A stretch of DNA of 64,000 nt from Paracoccus sp. S-4012 (GTDB lineage: Bacteria; Pseudomonadota; Alphaproteobacteria; Rhodobacterales; Rhodobacteraceae): positions 124,001 through 188,000 of the forward strand of contig NZ_WKKA01000006.1 of the NCBI RefSeq assembly GCF_009674885.1, in the 5' to 3' direction. The notes below the pieces were generated by a model. The model was not told the origin of the DNA. It searched no databases and saw nothing but the letters and a program-made list of their open reading frames with translations. Below are positions 9,139 through 18,933 of the stretch, piece by piece (within the stretch, counting starts at the first letter, position 1; every line of letters starts with the position of its first letter). A program made the position numbers and the translations under genes.

Positions 9139-12100
9139 ATGGTCAAGCACACGCGCCTGAGCCGCGATCCGGGCAACGCCCTGCTGCGCCGCCTGGGCGT
9201 GCGGACCCTGCGTGGGCGCGAGGCCGAGCCGCCGCCCGGCGCGCTGCGCCACGACCCGCGCCGCCAGCCGCTGCGGGGCGACGGCTGGTCGGGCCGCAGC
9301 CTGAGGCAATGCGGCATCGAGGTCGCGACCGACCCGCTGGAGGCCGCGCCCGACATCGCGGCGGTCGACCTGCGGCAGCGGCTGCGCGACAACCGCGAGG
9401 CGATCCGGCGCAACTACCTGACCACGCTCGCCGCCGCCCGCTCCGGGCATGTCATCACCCCTGCGGCCGAGTGGCTGATCGACAACCAGCACGTCATCGA
9501 CGAGGCCTTCCGCCTTCAGCGCGAAGCCCTCGGCCCCGGCTTCCTGCGGCATCTGCCGACCCTCGCGCTGCCCCGCGGCGGGCGCGCGCCGCGGGTCCAT
9601 GCCCTCGCCCATGCCTTCGTCGCGGCGACCAATTCCGACATCCACCTCGAAGCCCTGACCGAGTCCGTCCACGGCTTCCAGGAGGTCGAGACCCTCACCA
9701 TCGCCGAGCTCTGGGCGCTGCCCGCCTTCCTGCGCTTCGTGCTGCTCGAGAACCTGCGGCGGCTCTCGGACCTCGTGGTCGACGCGCGTGAGAGCCGCGA
9801 GGCGGCGGATGCGCTGGCCGACGCCCTCGCCGCGGCGGGCGGCACGCGCGAGCATCACGCGCTGCTCGACGGCGCCGAGGGCCGCCTCGACGATCCGACC
9901 TTCGCCATGCAGCTGAGCTACCGTCTGTCCGAGGCGGCAGCGGTGGATACCCGCGCCGAGCTCTGGCTGCATGAGGGCCTCGCCTCCCGCGGCAGCGCCA
10001 TCGAGTTGATCGTGCAGCACGAGTATGCGCGCCAGTCGGCGACCAACGTGACCGTCGGCAACGTCGTCCGCTCGCTCAGGCGGATGGGCGACATCAACTG
10101 GCTGAACTGGTTCGAGGAGGTCAGCCGCGTCGATGCGGTGCTGCGCGACGGCTCGGACTTCACGCGCCTCGACCAGCCGACGCGGGCCGCCTATCGCGAC
10201 GCGATCGAGCGGCTGGCCCGCCGCTCGGGCCGCAGCGAGACCGAGGTGGCGCAGGCCGCGACCGCGGCGGCGGCGCGGCCCGAGGATGTGGGCGCGCTGC
10301 TGATCGGCGCCGACCTGCGCCGCTTCGAGGCGCTGCTGGACTACCGCCCGACCTCGGGCGAGCGGCTGCGCCGCGCCTATGCCCGTCTCGGCTGGCTCGG
10401 GATCGCGCTGCCCGCGGTGCTGCTGGCGGTCGGGCTGCTGGCGCTGCTCGGGCGGGTGCTGCCGCCCGGCATCGGCGGGGGCCTCGGCGTGCTGCTCCTC
10501 GGCCTCGCGTTCTTTGCCGCGGCCGATGCGGCGCTCGGCCTCGTCGCGCTCGTCACCGCGCGGCTGGTCGCGCCGCACCGGCTGCCGGCCTATGACTTCC
10601 GCGCCGGCGTTCCCTCGACCCACCGGACGCTGGTCGTGATCCCCTGCCTCCTCGGCAGCCGCGAGACCATCGACGAGCTGGTCCAGCAACTCGAGCTGCA
10701 TTACCTCGCCAACCCGCTCGGCGATGTCAGCTTCGCGCTGCTGACCGACTGGACCGACGCCGATGCCGAGAGCGCGCCGGGGGACGGCGAACTGCTCGAC
10801 CACGCCCGCGCGGGAATCGAGCGGCTGGCGGACCTCTATGACTACGGCAACCGGCGGCGCTTCTTCCTGCTGCACCGGGGGCGGCAGTGGAACGCCTCCG
10901 AAGGCAAGTGGATGGGGTGGGAGCGCAAGCGCGGCAAGCTGGAGGAGCTGAACCGGCTTCTGCGCGGCGGCGCCGACGAGACCAGCTTCATGCCGACCGG
11001 CCCGCTGCCGCCCGAGGGCATCCGCTATGTCGTGACGCTCGACAGCGACACCCGGCTGCCGCGCGGGACGGTGGCGCAGCTCGCGGGCAAGCTCGCGCAT
11101 CCGGTGAACCAGCCGGTGATCGACGCCGAAACGCGGCGGGTCGTGCGCGGCCATGCGATCCTGCAGCCGCGGATCTCGGCCTCGCTGACCACCGGGGCCG
11201 AGGCCTCGATCTTCCAGCGCGTCTTCTCGGTCAGCCGCGGCCTCGACCCCTATGTCTTCGCCGTCTCCGACCTCTACCAGGACCTCGTCGAGGAGGGCAG
11301 CTTCACCGGCAAGGGCATCTACCACCTCGACAGCTTCGAGGAAGTCACCCGCGACCGCTTCCCCGAGAACACCATTCTCAGCCACGACCTGATCGAGGGC
11401 AGCTTCGCCCGCGCGGCCCTCGTCTCGGATATCGAGATGGTCGAGGAATACCCGATCCGCTACCAGGTCGAGCGCGGACGCCAGCATCGCTGGACCCGCG
11501 GCGACTGGCAGTTGCTGCCCTTCATCCTGCGGCGCGGCAACGGGCTCGGCGGCCTCGGGCGCTTCAAGATGCTCGACAACCTGCGCCGCAGCCTCGTGGC
11601 GCCCGGCTGGGTGTTGGCGTCGGTTCTGGGCTGGTTCGCGCTGCCCCCCGGCTGGGCCGCGGCCTGGCAGGCGGGCCTCGTGGCGCTGATTGCGCTGATG
11701 CCGCTGGTCCACCAGCTGCTCGGCCTGCGCCCCGGCGGGCCGAACGTCGCCCTGGGCTACCACCTGCGGCGGATCGCGCATGACGCGGGCAAGGCGCTGC
11801 TGGAACTGGGCCTGAAGATCGCCTTCGTCGCCGATTACGCGGTGGTGATGACCGACGCCGTGGTTCGGACGCTCTGGCGGCTTCTCGTCAGCCGCAGGCA
11901 CCTGCTGGAGTGGACCACGGCGGGCGAGGCCGCGCGCCTCGCGGCCGGGGCGAGCGGGCGGCAGCATCTGCGGATGATGGGTCCGGGCGTCGCGCTCGCG
12001 GTCGTGGTCGGGGTGGCGTTGCTTTTGCTGAACCCCGGAGCCCTGGCCGTCGCAGCGCCGTTCCTCGCCGCCTGGATCGCGGCGCCCTGGATCGCGGCCT

Positions 12101-15100
12101 GGGTTTCGGACACGATGGAGACCGAGGACCGCCTCGACATCGCCCCGGCCGATGCCGCAGCGCTTCGCGCCGTGGGCCGCCGCACCTGGCGCTATTTCGA
12201 GGCCTTCGTCGGCCCCGCCACGAACCACCTGCCGCCCGACAACTTCCAGGACGACCCGCATCCGAAGCTGGCCGAGCGCACCTCGCCCACCAACATCGGC
12301 TTCTACCTGCTCTCGGTGCTGTCCGCGAACGACCTCGGCTGGATCGGTAGGGCCGAGGCGCTGCAGCGGATCGGAGACACGCTCGACACCCTCGAGCGGC
12401 TGCCCCGGCAGGGCGGGCATTTCTACAACTGGTACGACACCCGCGACCTTTCAGTGCTGCAGCCGCCCTACATCTCGTCGGTGGACAGCGGCAACCTCGC
12501 GGGAACGCTGGTCGCGCTCTGCGCCGGGCTGAAGCGGTGGCTGCGCGGGGGCGAGCCGCAGGGGACTGGCCTCGCCGGCCTTGGCGACACGCTGCACCTC
12601 TTCCGCCAGCACCTGATCCTGCTGCCCGAGGACCGCCGCAGCGCGCCGCGCACCCTGCGCCGCCGGATCGACGATCTAACCGCGCGGCTGGCCGTCCTGC
12701 TGAACGAGGCCGCGGACGGACCCGAGGCGCTCGCGCACCGGGTCCACGGCATCGTCAGCGGCGCCGAGACGCTGGCGCGGCTGGCCAACGACCTCGACGG
12801 CGAGATCGGCAGCCCCGTCTCGGCCGAGGTGCTGGCCTGGGCGCAGGCGCTGCGCGCGACCGCGGGTTCGGTCCTCGGCGACACCGCGCCGGAGGCCGAT
12901 CCGCACGCCTTCGCCCGCGTGGTCGAGTCGCTGGCCGAGCGCGCCCGCCTCCTCGCTTTCCAGATGGATTTCCGCTTCCTCGTGGACCCGGAAAAGCAGC
13001 TGCTCTCAGTCGGCTACCGCCCCGACGAGGAGGAGCGGGACCAGTCCTGCTACGATCTGCTGGCCTCCGAGGCGCGGCTGACCTCGTTCTTCGCCATCGC
13101 CAAGGGCGACCTGCGCAAGGATCACTGGGGCCATCTCGGGCGGCCCTTCGCCTCGCTCGGCGGCGGCGAGGCGGCGCTGATGAGCTGGTCGGGCTGCATG
13201 TTCGAATATCTCATGGCGCCGCTGGTGATGAAGGAGCAGTTGGGCGGCATCCTCAATCTCTCCAGCCACAGCGCGCTGAAGGAGCAGATACGCTACGGCG
13301 CCGAGCGGGGCGTGCCCTGGGGCATCTCGGAAAGCGCGATGAACGCGCGCGACCGCGAGATGAACTACCAGTACTACGCCTTCGGGGTGCCGACGCTGGG
13401 CCTTAAGCGCGTGGTCGCCAACGACCTCGTGATCGCGCCCTATGCCACCATCCTCGCCGCGCAGTTCCGCCCCGAGGAGGCGGTCCGCAATCTCGAGCGG
13501 CTGGAGAAGCACGGCGCCCTCGGTCCCCACGGCTTCTACGACGCGGTCGATTTCACCCGCTCGCGTCTGGTCGAGGGCGCGCAATATGCCGTGGTCCGTA
13601 ACGTCATGGCGCATCACCACGGCATGTCGATCGTGGCGGTCGCGAACGCCGTCCTCGACGGCATCCACCGCGAACGCTTCCACGAGGACCCGGTGGTGCA
13701 GGCGGCCGAACTCCTGCTGCAGGAGCGCAGCCCGCGCGAGATCGTGCCCGTCACCCGCCCCGAGGACGGCTTCGGCGTCTCCGGCGCCGAGGAGCGGTTC
13801 GAGGCCCCGGCGCAGTCGCAGACCGACGACCCGGCGAATGCGCGGCGCGACATCGCGCTGCTGTCGAACGGGCGCCTCTCGGCCACGCTCAGCTCCACCG
13901 GCGCGGGGCAGGCGCAGCTTCTCGACATCGCGCTGAACCGCTGGCTGCCCGACCCGGCGGTGAACCAGGGCGGCATCTTCCTCTTCCTGCGCGATCTTGA
14001 GACGTTCGAGTGGTGGTCCGCCTCGACCTCGCCGCGCCGCGCCTCGCAGGGCGAGACGGCCTCGACCCTCTTCTCCGACCACAAGGCCGAATTCTTCAAA
14101 TACGCCGACGAGATCGAGACCCGTATGGAGGTCATCGCCGCCTCCGAGAGCGATGCCGAGGGCCGCCGCCTGACGATCCGCAACCGCTCGGACCGCGAGC
14201 GGCTGATCGAGGTCACGTCCTATGGCGAGATCGTCCTCGACAATCCCGCGAACGACCGCGCCCATCCGGCCTTCTCGAAGCTCTTCGTGCGGACCTCGAT
14301 CAGCGAGGACCGCTCCACCGTCTTCGCCCGCCGCCGCCCGCGCGATCCGCGCGGCAAGGCGTGGTATCTGGCGCATCTCGTGACCGGCGACGACGCCGCG
14401 ATCCTGCCGGGCGCCGAGGCGGAGACCGACCGCCGCGCCTTCATCGGCCGGGGCCGGGGCCTCGGCCGGGCACGGGCCTTCGATCCGGGGGCGCGGCTCG
14501 AGGGGCATCAGGGCTTCACCCTCGATCCGGTGTTCTCGCTGCGCCGCGTGGTGCGCCTCGCGCCCCGGCAGTCGGTGGACCTGACCTTCTGGACCATCGT
14601 CGGCGACAACGAGGAGAACACCGCCCGCGCCGCCCAGCACTATGCCGTGCCGCGGGTCTATGACCACGAGCTGAACCTGGCCTGGTCCTACAGCCAGGTG
14701 CAGCTGCGCCACCTCGACGTGTCGATGGCGGACGCGACCCTCTTCCGCCGCTTCGCCGCGCTGCTGGTCTATCCCGACCCGTCGCTCGCCGCGGCCGACA
14801 CCGACCGCCGCGGCGGCCTGGGGCCGCAGTCCGACCTCTGGCCGATGGGCATCTCGGGCGACTACCCGATCATCCTGCTGCGGATCGACGACGAGAGCGA
14901 CATGCCGATCCTGCGCGGGGCGATGCGGATGCACCGCTACCTGCGCGCCCGCGGCATCGTCAGCGACCTCGTGATCCTGAACGAGCGCGGCACCTCCTAC
15001 GTCCAGGACCTGCAGGCGCAGATCGACGCCATGGTGGAGGCGGCGGCGCAGTTCGCGCCCACGGGCGACATCTCGCGCAACGTCTTCAAGCTGCGCCGCG

Positions 15101-17706
15101 ACCTGCTGGCGCCGCAGTCCGCGGCCACCCTGATGGCCGCCGCGCGGATCGTGCTGCACACGCGCAACGGGCGGCTGGCCGAGCAGATCGCGCGGCTGGA
15201 CGAGCGCCGCGCGAACGGCGCCGGGCCCGCGGTGCGCACGGCCCCGCTGCCCGCGGCTCCGCCGCGCGCCGCGCTGCCGGCGCCGCCGCTCTCGGGGGAG
15301 GGGCTGGAGTTCTGGAACGGCATCGGCGGCTTCGCGGCGGGGGGCCGCGAATACGTCGTCCGCCTGCGCCACGGCGAATCCACGCCGCATCCCTGGATCA
15401 ACGTCATCGCCCGCGAGGATTTCGGCTTCCACGTCTCGGCCGGGGGGGCGGGTTACACCTGGGCCGTCAACTCGCGCGACTACCAGATCACACCGTGGGC
15501 CAACGACCCGGTCGTGAACCGCTGCGGCGAGGCGATCCACATCCTCGACCGCGACACCGGCCGGATCGCAACGCCCTTCAACCGCCTCTCGGACGACCCC
15601 GAGGCGGTGTTCGAGGCCCGCCACGGCATCGGCTGGTCGCGCTTCACCGGCCGCACCTCGTGGCTGGAGGTGGAGGCCACGCAGACCCTCGCCGACGGCG
15701 TTCCGGCGAAGCTGACGCGGCTGCGGCTGAAGAACCTCTCGGGCAAGACGCTCAGGCTCGAGACCTCGGCCTATGCCGAACTGGTCCTCGGCCAGCACCG
15801 CTCGCGCACCGCCACGGCCCTGCGGGCGGGGTTCGATCTCGAGCTTGGCGCGGTGGTCGCGCGCAACCCCTACGAGACGGCGGTGACCGGCCGCGTGACC
15901 GCGCTGTCGGCCACCAGTCCTGCGGATGGCTGGCTGGTGTCGCGTCTCGAATGGCTGGGCCGCGGCGGCGCGATGATGCGCCCGGCGGCGGTGACCGACT
16001 GGCCCCGCGCCAAGGCCTTCGACACGCCCTTCGCGGGCGAGACCCATGGCGACCCCTGCGTCGCCATGATGTGCCGCATCGAGGTCCCGGCCGGCGAGAC
16101 GCGCGAGCTGACCTTCGTGCTGGCCGACGCGCCCGAGGCGGAGCTTCCGGCAGTGCTGCGGCAGGCCACCACCGCGGATGCGATGGAGCGCGCGCTGGCA
16201 AGCGCCGCGCGCGACTGGGACGGCGTGCTCGACACGTTGCAGGTCAAGACGCCCGACCACGCCTTCGATCTGATGGTCAACACCTGGCTGCCCTACCAGT
16301 CGCTCGGCTGCCGGTTGCGCGCGCGCACCGCCTTCTACCAGGCCTCCGGCGCCTTCGGCTTCCGCGACCAGCTGCAGGACACGCTGTCGCTGATGCTGCA
16401 GGACCCCGGCCTTGCGCGGGCGCAGCTGCTCAACGCCGGCTCGCGCCAGTTCCGCGAGGGCGACGTGCAGCACTGGTGGCTGCCCGGCACCGGCGCCGGC
16501 GTGCGAACCATGATCGTGGACGACGTGGTCTGGCTCGCCTACGGCACCGCCACCTACATCGCCGCGACCGGCGACACGGGCATCCTCGACGAGCCGCTCC
16601 CCTGGCTGGAAGGCCCGGCCCTCGACCCTGGCGAGCACGACCGCTTCTTCCAGCCCGACGTTACCACCGAGACCGCGTCCCTTTACGAGCACTGCGCCCG
16701 CGCCCTCGACCTCTGCATCGCGCGCAGCGGTCCGCGGGGCCTGCCGCTGTTCCTCGGCGGCGACTGGAACGACGGCATGAACCGCGTGGGCGAGGGCGGG
16801 GTCGGCGAATCCGCCTGGATGGGCTGGTTCCTGATCGCCGGGATCGACGCCTTCGCGCCGCTGGCCGAGGCGCGCGGCGACACCGAACGCGCCGAGCGGC
16901 TGCGCGCCCACCGCGAGTCCGTGGCCGCAGCGATGGAGCGCGAGGCCTGGGACGGCGCCTGGTACCGCCGCGGCTGGTTCGACAACGGCGCCCCCCTCGG
17001 CTCCGCCGAGAGCGACGAGTGCCGCATCGACGCCATCGCCCAGAGCTGGGCCATGATCTCGGGCGCCGCCGACCCAGACCGCGCCCGTCAGGCGGCGGAC
17101 TCGGCGCTCGAACAGCTGACCGACGAGAAGGCGCAGATCTTCCGCCTGTTCGCGCCCTCCTTCGACAGGACCGAGAACGAGCCCGGCTACATCAAGTCCT
17201 ACCCCCCCGGCGTGCGCGAGAACGGCGGCCAGTACACCCATGCCGCGGGCTGGATGATCTACGCGCTCGCCCGCGACGGCCGCACGGCGGAGGCGCACCG
17301 GCTGTTCGCGCTGGTCAACCCGGTCAACCACGCCCTCACCCGCGAGGCCGCCGACCGCTACCGGGTCGAGCCCTATGTCGTCGCCGCCGACGTCTATTCC
17401 GCGCCCGAGCGGCCGGGGCAGGGCGGCTGGACCTGGTACACCGGCTCGGCCGGCTGGCTCTACCGCGCCGCGGTGGAGGGAATCCTCGGCATCACGCTCG
17501 AAGGCGGCGAGGTCCGCGTGCGGCCGAACCTGCCGCCCGACTGGCCGGGCTTCACCGCGACGCTGAACAGGGGCGGCGAGACGCGCCGCATCGAGGTGCG
17601 GCGGGCGGCGGACGGCAGCGTCGCGGTGGACATGACGCCGCCGCCGCGGGCCGCACCGCGCCGGGAGCCGGAGGGGGCGCTCGACGAGGCGCTGACGGAC
17701 GAGTGA
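9139..17706 (+). CDS. ndvB: Cyclic beta-1,2-glucan synthase (NdvB/ChvB/Cgs family)
   Basis: It encodes 2855 residues, close to the roughly 2,830-2,870 of rhizobial and Brucella Cgs. The start at 9139 has GGGAG upstream. Membrane spans lie at about 417-470, 820-865 and 950-990. The GT84 glycosyltransferase region carries DSD at 635-637 and Q782xxRW785 (RQHRWTRGDWQ). A glucoamylase-like region is marked by TSPTNIGFYLLS (about 1048) and SCYDLLASEARL (about 1304). The C-terminal third is GH94 phosphorylase-like with GGDWNDGMN at 2540-2548. The family initiates, elongates, cyclises and length-trims periplasmic cyclic glucans from UDP-glucose, for osmotic adaptation and host interaction. No exporter (NdvA/Cgt) gene is adjacent. 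The last 30 residues are a charged Arg/Glu/Pro tail. Confidence 0.95.
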   Translation: MVKHTRLSRDPGNALLRRLGVRTLRGREAEPPPGALRHDPRRQPLRGDGWSGRSLRQCGIEVATDPLEAAPDIAAVDLRQRLRDNREAIRRNYLTTLAAARSGHVITPAAEWLIDNQHVIDEAFRLQREALGPGFLRHLPTLALPRGGRAPRVHALAHAFVAATNSDIHLEALTESVHGFQEVETLTIAELWALPAFLRFVLLENLRRLSDLVVDARESREAADALADALAAAGGTREHHALLDGAEGRLDDPTFAMQLSYRLSEAAAVDTRAELWLHEGLASRGSAIELIVQHEYARQSATNVTVGNVVRSLRRMGDINWLNWFEEVSRVDAVLRDGSDFTRLDQPTRAAYRDAIERLARRSGRSETEVAQAATAAAARPEDVGALLIGADLRRFEALLDYRPTSGERLRRAYARLGWLGIALPAVLLAVGLLALLGRVLPPGIGGGLGVLLLGLAFFAAADAALGLVALVTARLVAPHRLPAYDFRAGVPSTHRTLVVIPCLLGSRETIDELVQQLELHYLANPLGDVSFALLTDWTDADAESAPGDGELLDHARAGIERLADLYDYGNRRRFFLLHRGRQWNASEGKWMGWERKRGKLEELNRLLRGGADETSFMPTGPLPPEGIRYVVTLDSDTRLPRGTVAQLAGKLAHPVNQPVIDAETRRVVRGHAILQPRISASLTTGAEASIFQRVFSVSRGLDPYVFAVSDLYQDLVEEGSFTGKGIYHLDSFEEVTRDRFPENTILSHDLIEGSFARAALVSDIEMVEEYPIRYQVERGRQHRWTRGDWQLLPFILRRGNGLGGLGRFKMLDNLRRSLVAPGWVLASVLGWFALPPGWAAAWQAGLVALIALMPLVHQLLGLRPGGPNVALGYHLRRIAHDAGKALLELGLKIAFVADYAVVMTDAVVRTLWRLLVSRRHLLEWTTAGEAARLAAGASGRQHLRMMGPGVALAVVVGVALLLLNPGALAVAAPFLAAWIAAPWIAAWVSDTMETEDRLDIAPADAAALRAVGRRTWRYFEAFVGPATNHLPPDNFQDDPHPKLAERTSPTNIGFYLLSVLSANDLGWIGRAEALQRIGDTLDTLERLPRQGGHFYNWYDTRDLSVLQPPYISSVDSGNLAGTLVALCAGLKRWLRGGEPQGTGLAGLGDTLHLFRQHLILLPEDRRSAPRTLRRRIDDLTARLAVLLNEAADGPEALAHRVHGIVSGAETLARLANDLDGEIGSPVSAEVLAWAQALRATAGSVLGDTAPEADPHAFARVVESLAERARLLAFQMDFRFLVDPEKQLLSVGYRPDEEERDQSCYDLLASEARLTSFFAIAKGDLRKDHWGHLGRPFASLGGGEAALMSWSGCMFEYLMAPLVMKEQLGGILNLSSHSALKEQIRYGAERGVPWGISESAMNARDREMNYQYYAFGVPTLGLKRVVANDLVIAPYATILAAQFRPEEAVRNLERLEKHGALGPHGFYDAVDFTRSRLVEGAQYAVVRNVMAHHHGMSIVAVANAVLDGIHRERFHEDPVVQAAELLLQERSPREIVPVTRPEDGFGVSGAEERFEAPAQSQTDDPANARRDIALLSNGRLSATLSSTGAGQAQLLDIALNRWLPDPAVNQGGIFLFLRDLETFEWWSASTSPRRASQGETASTLFSDHKAEFFKYADEIETRMEVIAASESDAEGRRLTIRNRSDRERLIEVTSYGEIVLDNPANDRAHPAFSKLFVRTSISEDRSTVFARRRPRDPRGKAWYLAHLVTGDDAAILPGAEAETDRRAFIGRGRGLGRARAFDPGARLEGHQGFTLDPVFSLRRVVRLAPRQSVDLTFWTIVGDNEENTARAAQHYAVPRVYDHELNLAWSYSQVQLRHLDVSMADATLFRRFAALLVYPDPSLAAADTDRRGGLGPQSDLWPMGISGDYPIILLRIDDESDMPILRGAMRMHRYLRARGIVSDLVILNERGTSYVQDLQAQIDAMVEAAAQFAPTGDISRNVFKLRRDLLAPQSAATLMAAARIVLHTRNGRLAEQIARLDERRANGAGPAVRTAPLPAAPPRAALPAPPLSGEGLEFWNGIGGFAAGGREYVVRLRHGESTPHPWINVIAREDFGFHVSAGGAGYTWAVNSRDYQITPWANDPVVNRCGEAIHILDRDTGRIATPFNRLSDDPEAVFEARHGIGWSRFTGRTSWLEVEATQTLADGVPAKLTRLRLKNLSGKTLRLETSAYAELVLGQHRSRTATALRAGFDLELGAVVARNPYETAVTGRVTALSATSPADGWLVSRLEWLGRGGAMMRPAAVTDWPRAKAFDTPFAGETHGDPCVAMMCRIEVPAGETRELTFVLADAPEAELPAVLRQATTADAMERALASAARDWDGVLDTLQVKTPDHAFDLMVNTWLPYQSLGCRLRARTAFYQASGAFGFRDQLQDTLSLMLQDPGLARAQLLNAGSRQFREGDVQHWWLPGTGAGVRTMIVDDVVWLAYGTATYIAATGDTGILDEPLPWLEGPALDPGEHDRFFQPDVTTETASLYEHCARALDLCIARSGPRGLPLFLGGDWNDGMNRVGEGGVGESAWMGWFLIAGIDAFAPLAEARGDTERAERLRAHRESVAAAMEREAWDGAWYRRGWFDNGAPLGSAESDECRIDAIAQSWAMISGAADPDRARQAADSALEQLTDEKAQIFRLFAPSFDRTENEPGYIKSYPPGVRENGGQYTHAAGWMIYALARDGRTAEAHRLFALVNPVNHALTREAADRYRVEPYVVAADVYSAPERPGQGGWTWYTGSAGWLYRAAVEGILGITLEGGEVRVRPNLPPDWPGFTATLNRGGETRRIEVRRAADGSVAVDMTPPPRAAPRREPEGALDEALTDE

Positions 17707-17734
17707 TGCGCCGCGGCGTTCCGGCAGCCCTCCC

Positions 17735-18898
17735 GTGACCCCCGCCGCGCGCGCCGGGGCCGCGGTGACGATCCTCGAACGCATCCTCGCGGGCGAGGCG
17801 GCCGAGGCGGCGCTGACCCGCTGGGCCCGCGCCAGCCGCTACGCCGGCTCCGGCGACCGCGCCGCGGTGCGCGATCTCGTCTATGACGCGCTGCGCCGCC
17901 GCCGCAGCCGCGCGGCGCTCGGCGGCGCGCTGACCGGACGCGGGTTGATCCTCGGGCTGTGCCGCGAGGAGGGGCTGGACCCCGACAGCCTCTTCGGCGC
18001 CGGTCCCCACGCGCCCGAGCCGCTGACCGAAGCCGAGCGCGCCGCCGGCCGCGCGCCCACACCGGACGAGGCCACGGATCTCCCCGACTGGCTGCTGCCC
18101 GCGCTCCGCGCCTCCCTTGGCCCGCGCTTCGAGGCGGTCGCTGCCGCCCTGCGCGACCGCGCGCCGGTCTGGCTGCGGGCAAACCGCCTCAAGGCCGCGC
18201 CCTCCGCGGCACTTGCGGCGCTCCGGGCTGAAGGGATCACGGCCGAGCCTTCGGCCGAACTGCCCGGCGCGCTGCGGATCACCGAAGGCGCCCGCCGCCT
18301 CAACGGCTCGGCCGCCTATCGCGACGGTCTGGTGGAGTTGCAGGACCTCTCGCCGCAACTCGCCGTCGCGACGCTCGGGCCCCTTGACGGACTCGCGGCC
18401 CTCGACTTCTGCGCCGGCGGCGGCGGCAAGACGCTGGCCCTCGCCGCCGCTGGAGCTGCCCGCCTCGTCGCCCACGATGCGAACCCCGCGCGCATGTCCG
18501 GCCTCCGCGACCGCGCCGCACGCGCTGGCGCGACGGTCGAGATCGTGCAGCCGGGCCGCATCGCCGGCCGGTTCGACCTTGTGGTGGCCGACGTCCCCTG
18601 CTCCGGCAGCGGCAGCTGGCGGCGCGACCCCGAGGGCCGCTGGCGGCTCACCCCCGCCCAGCTCGAGGCGCTCCTCGCCACGCAAGCCGCGATCCTCGAC
18701 GAGGCGGCCGCGCGGCTGCATCCCGGCGGGCGGCTGGCCTACATGACCTGCTCGCTCCTCGAGGCCGAAAACGCCGCGCAGATCGATGCCTTCCTCTCGC
18801 GCCGCCCCGATTTCCGGACCGAGTTCACCCGGCTGATGACCCCGCTCGGCGAAAGCGACGGCTTCTACGTCGCTGTCCTGCGGCAGGGCAGTCGTTAA
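17735..18898 (+). CDS. RsmB/NOP2-family RNA (cytosine-5) methyltransferase
   Basis: It encodes 387 residues. The GTG at 17735 gives MTPAARAGAAVTILERIL, the usual N-terminus of the rhodobacterial orthologues. A NusB-like helical part comes first, then a Rossmann methyltransferase: SAM loop LDFCAGGGGKTLALAAAG (about 222), DVPCSGSGSWRRDPE with the release cysteine, and MTCSLLEAEN with the nucleophilic cysteine. The family methylates C5 of cytosine in 16S rRNA; the exact site is not shown by sequence. The gene follows the glucan synthase by 28 bases, and its stop codon lies within a CtrA box that serves cckA. Confidence 0.88.
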   Translation: MTPAARAGAAVTILERILAGEAAEAALTRWARASRYAGSGDRAAVRDLVYDALRRRRSRAALGGALTGRGLILGLCREEGLDPDSLFGAGPHAPEPLTEAERAAGRAPTPDEATDLPDWLLPALRASLGPRFEAVAAALRDRAPVWLRANRLKAAPSAALAALRAEGITAEPSAELPGALRITEGARRLNGSAAYRDGLVELQDLSPQLAVATLGPLDGLAALDFCAGGGGKTLALAAAGAARLVAHDANPARMSGLRDRAARAGATVEIVQPGRIAGRFDLVVADVPCSGSGSWRRDPEGRWRLTPAQLEALLATQAAILDEAAARLHPGGRLAYMTCSLLEAENAAQIDAFLSRRPDFRTEFTRLMTPLGESDGFYVAVLRQGSR

Positions 18899-18910
18899 CC
18901 GCAGCTTAAC
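18895..18910 (+). promoter_or_regulatory. CtrA-binding site upstream of cckA
   Basis: TTAA-CCGCAGC-TTAAC matches the full alphaproteobacterial CtrA consensus TTAA-N7-TTAA(C). It lies 24 bases before the cckA start and overlaps the TAA stop of the methyltransferase gene. CckA is the kinase at the top of the CtrA phosphorelay, so this would close a feedback loop. Binding is inferred from the match and position. Confidence 0.65.
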
Positions 18911-18933
18911 ATTTGCGCGCTAGCCTGCGCCGC

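Noticed and set aside
9085-12420. A 1111-codon minus-strand frame
   Set aside because: It is antisense to the intact glucan synthase, has no motif, and covers the start region of that gene; a GC artefact.
13006-17784. A 1592-codon open frame on the minus strand across the glucan synthase gene
   Set aside because: It mirrors the codon pattern of the plus-strand gene, has Arg/Gly/Ala/His-rich composition without domains, and long antisense frames are expected at this GC content.
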